This document shows positions 57,859 through 64,000 of a stretch of DNA of 64,000 nucleotides, one piece after another (position 1 is the first letter of the stretch; every line of letters begins with the position of its first letter). The translations under genes were made by a program, and so were the position numbers. The stretch spans positions 124,001 to 188,000 of the forward strand of contig OZ037848.1 in the NCBI GenBank assembly GCA_964035575.1, in the 5' to 3' direction. This DNA is from Rhynchopus sp. YZ270_cl-10. Lineage: Eukaryota; Euglenozoa; Diplonemea; Diplonemida; Diplonemidae. The notes under the pieces were generated by a model. That model saw nothing but the letters and a program-made list of their open reading frames with translations. It searched no databases and was not told where the DNA came from.

Positions 57859-58090
57859 GCTGCTGCTGCTGATGCTGCTGCTGCTGTCTATAAGGATACT
57901 GCACCGCCGGATGTGTCGGCGCAGTTGTGTACTGTGCCTGCTGCACCTCTACAGGCACCACCGTGCCTGCATCCCCCTTCTGCCCCTTGTGGCCACCCTT
58001 CCCATAGCCTTTTCTCCCCTCCTTAAACCCCTTCGGTGCTGCGCCCTTCCGCTGGTGCGACCCACCCTTTGTGTCAAAGCCGTCCCCCAT
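55555..58090 (-). CDS. RNA-binding protein, two PTB/hnRNP-L-like RRMs, Gln/His-rich
   Basis: The main exon 55907-58090 is certain. A 45-nt stop-free intron (55862-55906, GTACGT to TCTCAG) and a donor GTATGC at 55771 are likely; the best acceptor for the latter is CCAG at 55627, giving 781 residues and a stop at 55555. If unspliced the frame stays open to 55589 (833 residues), with an untypical Phe-rich insert and tail. The N-terminus is basic and Gly/Lys-rich; residues about 65-130 are Gln/His repeats. RRM1 (about 255-345, SRIVLLRRVSWEATLGLLQD, then HALIEFTRLEDA) and RRM2 (about 360-450, LIYQLFAPYGAVEAVIVLPK) lack strong RNP aromatic residues, as in the PTB/hnRNP-L group. A helical region and acidic segments follow. 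Probable role: splicing or mRNA stability and localisation. Confidence 0.87.
57690..57895 (-). repeat. Trinucleotide microsatellite encoding Gln/His
   Basis: Imperfect CAG/CAA/CAC repeats in the sense frame, within the N-terminus of the RNA-binding protein. A pure GTT run at about 57832-57858 (plus strand) is likely to be length-variable. Confidence 0.9.
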
Positions 58091-58741
58091 TTTGTTTTGT
58101 TATATCACACCATAGCGTCTGGCCTGTGGGTTGTGAAAAAATCTTAGCATACACTCTCTGTTGATTCGCTAAAACGGGGGAGGGTAAAAAATTGCGAAAG
58201 GTAAATTGGAGAGGTTGAAAAGAACGCTTCCTCACCCCTCAGATCACACCATGCCCTCCAAGGAACCCCTCTAAGATAGCAGTGTTCATACACACCAATA
58301 AGGGGCACCTGTATTGGTAGTGAAGCTGCACCGTGCCTATGCCGCTTGGATGCGGCACTGTTCCTCTTCTATTCTACTAACAAGCGGTCCCAAGTGGCAG
58401 CTGTTAATTGTGATGAGGAAAATATAGGTTAGAGGTAGTGGGGGGTTTGACATTGATATTGTGAAGTATGTTTTTTGAAGAACGGAGGCTTTTGTCTTCT
58501 AACGTTGCGACAGTCGCGTGGGAGAAAGTCTCCGCACATCTCATTGTTTTGTGGAAACAAAAGTTGAGTTGTAAAAATTGCGTTTTGGCGTCGAAAGTAT
58601 GTTAGGCGTAAATAACGGTCATTTTCAGGAATCCCAGAAATGCCCCCATACCCACCCACCCCCTGGTTTTCAACAATGTCGGGAGTGTCTGTGGGCACAC
58701 AACACATCCACGCACACATCGGACTCTGTCCTAAGCTGCCT
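58091..58741. other. Spacer upstream of the RNA-binding protein gene
   Basis: The sense strand has CACAACCCACAG about 40 bases before the ATG. A perfect 6-bp hairpin TGCCGC/GCGGCA occurs near 58339-58356. No gene or tRNA seen. Confidence 0.45.
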
Positions 58742-59980
58742 TTAGGTTGCGGAATGTTCACGCTTTCCGCTCCCTTTTCGCAAACTTTGCATCTCAAACT
58801 TCAACACGACCTGTGAGGATGGGAACACATTCTTTCCCCCCATTGGCACGACCGTGCCGTGCGAGCGCCATGGCCCTGAGGCTGCGACAGACGCGCTGCT
58901 TGGGCGCCGCAGCACACTTCCTACACCTCCACCTCCACCCTCCAGCACACCTTCCACATCCCTCCTCCGCAGCGCGCGCTTCTTGTACCCCTTTATCTTT
59001 TCCAACCGTGCACCGCCGCCTTCATCGGCTGCACGCAGCTCATCAACACCCTCCCCACCCACCCGCACATTCTGCATCATATCCACAAACTGCTTCGCAC
59101 TCCACTCCCCTCTGTAGTACGACGTGGGCGCAGTAGCATGCTCCGCACGCGACAGAGGCTCCACGGCATGGCTGTGTGTCAAATCCATTGACAGCGTGCG
59201 GCGTATCTTGGGAGCGGGGGCAGGCGGTGGCACCCGTAATTCCTCTTGGCTGTTTCTGGGCGGAATCATTTGGCTACCCCGCACCTCGGTGTTCAGGCTG
59301 GATTGCCCTGTATTCCGTACTTCATTGCTTTTCGCTGATGGATTCACCCTCGTCGCTTCCTCCAGAGGTGCAGGTAGGCGCGATGTTTTATCAGCAGCAG
59401 TAGGGGAAGTGTGCGGTGCAGTGTGCGTCTCCTCAAGCAACCCATGCTGCAGGGCAGAGGATATGATTGCAATGTCCTTCTTGATACGCAGTGTCATGGC
59501 TTGCACCGCATCTTTCAACCCAATTTTGCTGATTTTGAACTGTTTTATTGTCTCCGAGACCAACGAAGTGATGCAGCCCAATGAAGAACGGTGCACAGCC
59601 TCTAGGTTCGCATCGCGGGCACGCATCCGATACTGGAGAAGCTCTTCTGTTCGAAGGTGGTACTGCTGTTGGAGCAGTGCGTGCTCCTTCTCGAGAGCAT
59701 GCAGGCGGGTGGAAACAGCGGTGTTTGCCTCCTCCAGTTCGCGTATGAGGGAAGCGTTCGCGGCGGACATAAGCTGTGCCGCATCGACCCCTACCTGGGA
59801 CGCAGGCTGCGACAGCAGAGAAGCAGCGTGCAACGGTGACGGCACCTCACCTTCGCACTGCACGTAGCCTTCGTACGCACCGTACGAAGAGGCGGCAAGA
59901 GACGAGTGCGTTGTGGTGGCACTGCGCTTGCGAACTGTAGTGAGTCTGCGGTGTGCAGGGTGGTCATGGTGTTCTCGCAT
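58742..59980 (-). CDS. Coiled-coil protein of unknown function
   Basis: 412 residues in one exon from the ATG at 59978-59980. The N-terminus is His/Arg/Ser-rich and probably disordered. Residues about 70-130 form a coiled coil (ASLIRELEEANTAVSTRLHA, then LEKEHALLQQQYHLRTEELL), followed by a helical segment to about 185. From about 190 the protein is Pro/Thr/Ser-rich, with basic stretches (KIKGYKKRALRRRDVE), a Gly run and SRRPSSAS-like potential phosphorylation sites. No membrane span or signal peptide. I recognise no family; cytoskeletal or flagellar scaffolding would fit but is a guess. Confidence 0.75.
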   Translation of the reverse strand: MREHHDHPAHRRLTTVRKRSATTTHSSLAASSYGAYEGYVQCEGEVPSPLHAASLLSQPASQVGVDAAQLMSAANASLIRELEEANTAVSTRLHALEKEHALLQQQYHLRTEELLQYRMRARDANLEAVHRSSLGCITSLVSETIKQFKISKIGLKDAVQAMTLRIKKDIAIISSALQHGLLEETHTAPHTSPTAADKTSRLPAPLEEATRVNPSAKSNEVRNTGQSSLNTEVRGSQMIPPRNSQEELRVPPPAPAPKIRRTLSMDLTHSHAVEPLSRAEHATAPTSYYRGEWSAKQFVDMMQNVRVGGEGVDELRAADEGGGARLEKIKGYKKRALRRRDVEGVLEGGGGGVGSVLRRPSSASVAASGPWRSHGTVVPMGGKNVFPSSQVVLKFEMQSLRKGSGKREHSAT

Positions 59981-60171
59981 TTGTTATGAGAAGGGAGGAG
60001 ACAGAGAGATAGAGATATGTGAATGGAGTAACGATTGGAGCAAAAATTGTGGGGGTGAAAATGGAGGAGGAGGGTTGTGGGATGTTATATCTGTGAGATG
60101 TTGGTAACATTTGGGGTGTGTGTGTGTGTAAGGGGGGAGCAAAAAATTCACAGAAAACGCAAGAAAAAAAA

Positions 60172-60328
60172 GTTTACTTGAAATACAAATCCCTCTCGTG
60201 ACAGTGTCCGATGGACACCCAACCATGCAGTCCTACATCCATTTCGTTCTGATATGTGCTACTCCCGCTTCCACTCATCAGTCAGATGAACCGGGATCAT
60301 TGCAAACACAGGGGGAAAAAAAACGCTG
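60172..60328 (+). repeat. SINE-like element, shorter copy
   Basis: Begins TTTACTTGAAATACAAAT with CCTCTCGTGACAGTGT, then matches 37041-37220 through GATGGACACCCAACCATGCA, CTTCCACTCATCAGTCAG and GCAAACACAGGG, and ends in A8. It lacks the 3' domain that the longer copy shares with the satellite. Confidence 0.65.
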
Positions 60329-60938
60329 TCTGGTGTGGGGGGAGGAGATGGTGAGAGAAGAAAAAAAAAGGGGGAGTAAAGAGGTACTTTTATAGAGAGT
60401 TATGCTTCTGCTACAAATGCGGGCAGCACCATGACTTTGTGAGATACATATTTTTTTTTTTTGTTCGCTTTTTATTGTGACTCACTTTTAAAGGGGATTT
60501 AGACCCCTTGACAACCCCCCCTCCCTCCCTCCTGCACCATAGTCCCAAATATTCCTTTCAGAGACCATGTTCCAGAACAAATGGAACCATATTTTATTGA
60601 AAAAACAATTCTTTCTCTGAAGAAACCCCAAAATAATCCCCAAAGAAATAAAATAAAAAAAGATAAAAAATAATGTGTGACAGTATCCTTGCTATGCACA
60701 CATCTGAATAGAGTTGACTGACTTTTCGGGGAGAAGAGAACAAATGAAAAAAAAAAAAACAGGGCGCTTTCGTTTTTGCAGCTCACACCAGGTTTTTCGC
60801 TGTGTTCTTTCCCCTGAAGTCGAGTGCGTGTGGAAAAAAAAAACAACAACAACAACAAAACAAAACTGTCAGTGGGCACTGACCGGTCCGGTTCTATGTC
60901 CTAATGTAAATAAGTTGACAAAAATAAAGGGAAGCCTA

Positions 60939-60973
60939 GCAAAGATGAATGTGACTTTCGTGCACACACATCG
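60939..60973 (+). repeat. Dispersed hairpin element, TGTG-stem copy
   Basis: AAAGATGAA, then TGTG and CACA arms around a 7-nt core CTTTCGT flanked by an A-G mismatch. The loop is one change from the consensus. Confidence 0.4.
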
Positions 60974-61570
60974 AATAATGTTGACTTGAAATACAAAGCC
61001 TTCTTGTGGCAGTGTACCAAAAGAAAAAGTTGGGAAGGTGAACCTTGAGGCACTCACATCACTTAGTCACCCCTAACACGACTGACAAAAAAATGCAAAA
61101 TATGTCCGTTCAGCTTGATTAGATCTCGACAGTTGTTGCATTGCACGCTTGGGGTGTCTGATCTATCTGTGTGGCGGTTTTATTCATTCCCCCTAACACG
61201 CCATGGTTGGTCAGTACCTGCCTCTCAAGCAAAAAAAGAAGAAAAAAAAAAAACAAACGTGCTTCTAGCGCACCCACATCATATCACTTTAAAAATATGC
61301 TACATTTTCACAAAAAAAAAATGCTCTGGATGTATCGTTGTCTGTAGGGTAAAAGTATGGTATTTTGGTAGTATCTACAGTCAAACTCATTGAGGAAGGG
61401 TTTCCCTTTCGGTACACACAAAATCACATGAAGGTTAATTTTGAATGTACTTTTCAGTTCAGGAGAAAGCAAACTGGAAGAATAGGCTTCTCATGCCCAA
61501 TAGTAGCGAAGGTGGCACCGCAGCGCTTTTTGTTCTGCCTCTTAAAAATAAAAGCCAAAAGAGAGAAAAG

Positions 61571-61615
61571 GAGTTAGTACGATGATCTTAAGCTTCGGTA
61601 CTGCTTAAGTCATCA
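61571..61615 (+). repeat. Dispersed hairpin element with changed but paired stem
   Basis: GATGAT, then the 7-bp perfect stem CTTAAGC/GCTTAAG around TTCGGTACT, then TCATC. Compared with CTAAGC/GCTTAG copies, both arms carry matching changes, as expected if the paired structure is what is kept. Confidence 0.55.
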
Positions 61616-62651
61616 AACAAACAAAAATCAACAACTCTAACAACTGCGAAGCCTTTTACAATATACTACACATTTTTTTGGTTTTCGATCAGTGTTATCA
61701 AGAATGATGCTACATCGGGGTGAAGACATCATCCTAAAGTAAATAATAAAACAAGGGAGCTACGCAGGAAATTTTCCCAAAAAATAAAGTAAAAGAGAGT
61801 CAGTGGGTGTTCATTTACCCTCAAATACCCCAAATAAAAAACACCAAAGGTGCTGCGAAATAGCGGGGGGAGGGAGGAGGGGTCAGGAACACGAGAGAAC
61901 TAAAAGTGAAGGGTGAAAAAGAAGAGAAAAAAAAATACCTATTGCAAAGGAGAGTTGGTGAGCCTCGCGTGATTTGTCATAAAAAAAAACAGGAGAAACT
62001 TGAAAGATGGGTGAGTACACATACACATCTGTCTCGCTTGGTCACCTTAAAAAAAGAGTAGTTGAAATGTGCTAAAAGTTTAAAAACGCATCTCAGCCGA
62101 GATCATGCAAAATATAAAGCTGAACGATGAATATGCCTCACGTACATACTAATACACATCTGAAAAAAAATAACGAAAACCCATGAAGCGCTTCAAAATG
62201 ACTCAAAATATACAGCAAAAAAAAAAAAACACTTCTCTATTTGGCAGCAGGCCCCCCTTGGTTACCCACGGGGTTGATCGAACTTTGCAAGAGCGCACAT
62301 TTTTTTCCTGATTTTTCCCAGAAAAGAAGAAGTCAGTATTGCAATGTTAGAACTTCAACATAACGCCTCTTTTCCACAAAAAAAACCAAAGCATTGCTAC
62401 GATCTTTTTTTTTGCCCTGCAACCTCAAAAAAAAAAATTCTATTTTTTGAAAAACTTGGTTGTATTAGCGAAGACACCCTAGAGTGTGCTCCACTACATT
62501 TTTTATCGAACAGTCTGGGTTCTTTGTATGTAGCGCCCTGAGGTACCTTTTTGATATCCGTATTTTGGCCCAGAAAAATGGGTGAGTTGTGCTACGGGGA
62601 GGTTTCTATCCATTCAGAAGCAAATATTTCGAGAGGGGAAAAATAAAGAAA

Positions 62652-62693
62652 AGTTTATAAGATGATCCTAAGCCTCTCGTGCTTAGTCACCTT
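62652..62693 (+). repeat. Dispersed hairpin element, consensus copy
   Basis: AAGTTTATAAGATGATC, then the stem CTAAGC (62668-62673), loop CTCTCGT, and GCTTAG (62681-62686), then TCACCTTA. Nearly identical to the copy at 8893-8933, 54 kb away. Confidence 0.65.
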
Positions 62694-63596
62694 AGTTAAA
62701 TAAAAACGCCGGTGTCGCGCTTTTTTACCCTGTTCTGACCGCCCCTAGAGGCACATAATACACTGCTCCCAGTTTTTTTCCCCCTCAACCACAGGTACCC
62801 AACGAGGAGGGTTGTGGGGGAAACTAGGGATTGGTCTTCTAATGCATGACTAGGAGGGGTGTCTACACAACTACAAGATTTTCAGAGAAAAATACAACAA
62901 AAAAAAAAACAAAAAAATAAACCAACGCTGTGCGAATGAACTGAACTGAACACACAAAAAATTTATATAAACTAAACTCCACACAGCTTGGAGACCAAAC
63001 TACTTAAAAAAAAACGCATACTTTGTGAACGGAAAGCTTCCCGCTCACCACTGCTTTCCGCTAAAACTACCACCCCACAGTGTGGAGGTAGTGTGGAAGC
63101 ATCAACGCATCAAACAATAGATATGAGGAAACGGCAAACACTTTGGTGCTGGTAAACAAGGTGGATAGCGTGAGAGCAGAGCCGGCCAGAGTGACAGATC
63201 CTTTCGTCATATTCGAGCATGACAATGGACCTGTCAATCAACGCACGTTTGAACGAAACATAAAACCCCATCACCATGCCACCCTAATCATCATTGTCAA
63301 CACCCCCTCACTTCCACCTGCAAAAACTCCTTCCCTCTTATCCCTCTCGCACCTCAGAGGAGAAGATCTCCTACAGACGAAACAGTTAAAAAAGGGGGAA
63401 AATAAACCTAAAGCCTCACCGCCTCGCGTCACCTAGAAAAAGAAAACACATCTAAGAACTCCAAAAAGGGAAAATAAACCCCGATTTGCCCCCCTTTTTC
63501 AAAAAAAAAACCCCCAGAATCTAATTATAACCCCTTTTTTCACCTCAATTTCTGTCAAAGTTTCAACTCGGTTTTATCTTGTATCATTCCAACTAT

Positions 63597-64000
63597 CTAC
63601 AAAACAGTTCTCATATTCCTGAACGACGGCGACCCGGGGTTGAGCGAGCGAGGAATGGGGAGCTGTCGTGTTGGCGAGAGAGGCGAGGCTATGGGGAAGG
63701 CAGACGCTGGCGGGCTTGAAGATGCACCGCGCAGCACGTCGCCTGCTGAGGAGAGGAGCTGGCGGGAGGGGTCCATGTGTGCTGTGCGGAAGGCTGACAG
63801 CGCAGAGGTGCCCAAGAGGGAAGGAACGTTGCCCCTATCCCCGGTCCCGGTCAGCAGCACCTCCCTGGCGTGGCGCATCTTGGAGCTCTCGGGTGAAGGG
63901 CTGGGCTCCTTTTTTTTCTTCTTCTTTGACTTTGGCGTTTTTTGTGTTTTCGGTGTCTGTGGTGAGGGAGGAAGCGCGCGATTAATCACCGCCGTCAGCG
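63597..64000 (-). CDS. 3' part of a gene, Ser/Pro-rich basic C-terminus
   Basis: The frame is open to the right edge of the window without a suitable ATG, so the start lies outside. About 134 residues are visible: LTAVINRALPPSP, then a Lys-rich stretch (TPKSKKKKKKEPSPSPE, nuclear-localisation-like), then a Ser/Pro/Leu-rich tail ending RNMRTVL. High GC and codon-like structure contrast with the adjoining spacer. No family can be assigned from this part. Confidence 0.6.
   Translation of the reverse strand, partial: LTAVINRALPPSPQTPKTQKTPKSKKKKKKEPSPSPESSKMRHAREVLLTGTGDRGNVPSLLGTSALSAFRTAHMDPSRQLLSSAGDVLRGASSSPPASAFPIASPLSPTRQLPIPRSLNPGSPSFRNMRTVL

Larger units (their letters stand above)
59981..63596. 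other. 3.6-kb gene-free spacer rich in hairpin elements
   Basis: No credible gene on either strand. It holds a partial SINE-like copy (60172-60328) and the densest run of hairpin-family copies: 60939-60973, 60980-61018, 61028-61071, 61571-61615, 61952-61980, 61995-62045, 62109-62165, 62652-62693 and 63395-63435. Otherwise A-rich homopolymers. Small inverted repeats occur near 63038-63060 (GGAAAGC/GCTTTCC) and 63066-63095. Confidence 0.55.

Noticed and set aside
57304-58147. Plus-strand frames rich in Val/Leu/Gly
   Set aside because: Antisense of the Gln/His repeat of the RNA-binding protein.
58320-58400. tRNA-like hairpins
   Set aside because: A 6-bp hairpin exists, but no cloverleaf or B box could be assembled.
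62344-62541. Plus-strand 65-residue frame
   Set aside because: Lys/Phe-rich low complexity in an A-rich spacer, no motif, wrong strand for this gene array.

Overview
The window is nuclear DNA of a unicellular eukaryote, probably a flagellate because it encodes a polycystin-type channel; I cannot place the lineage. Evidence: short spliceosomal introns (45-145 nt, mostly 45-68; donors usually GTATG, acceptors CAG), secretory and surface proteins, ER disulfide isomerase, casein kinase 1, ASNSD1, and long homopolymer-rich spacers. Every credible gene, 12 plus one doubtful small reading frame, lies on the minus strand. Such a one-way gene array recalls kinetoplastids, diplonemids or dinoflagellates, where long transcripts are trans-spliced, but here genes also carry ordinary cis introns.

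Layout. 1-9.6 kb: secreted sulfatase, a coiled-coil cytoskeletal-type protein and a five-exon disulfide isomerase. 9.6-23.6 kb: a repeat block made of a 9-bp array (about 42 copies), a 5-bp array (about 66 copies), a GC-rich hairpin with G tracts, and a 12.4-kb satellite of a 406-bp unit (30.5 copies, apparently identical) ending in poly(A). 23.9-34.3 kb: one giant gene of about 3,433 residues fusing ankyrin repeats to a polycystin (TRPP/PKD2-like) channel. 34.3-38.4 kb: retroelement-like fragments, an acidic unknown protein and a SINE-like element whose 3' end equals the end of the satellite. 38.4-47 kb: secreted M28 peptidase, a 1.65-kb near-perfect palindrome between direct repeats, and a surface protein built of 747-bp tandem repeats. 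47-64 kb: two MITE-like copies, casein kinase 1, ASNSD1, a DHFC variant of the DHHC palmitoyltransferases, a PTB/hnRNP-L-like RNA-binding protein, a coiled-coil protein, a long gene-poor spacer, and the 3' part of another gene at the right edge.

The most unusual signal is a family of about 30 short intergenic elements, all in one orientation. The best copies are hairpins with a conserved 7-nt loop (CTCTCGT on the plus strand, ACGAGAG in the sense RNA) and stems that vary with compensating changes. They lie in spacers beside most genes and may be RNA-processing signals of the one-way transcription unit, or remnants of a SINE-like element whose head carries the same motif.

The genes do not form one pathway. 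Several concern the secretory route and cell surface (sulfatase, disulfide isomerase, peptidase, repeat surface protein, channel, palmitoyltransferase).
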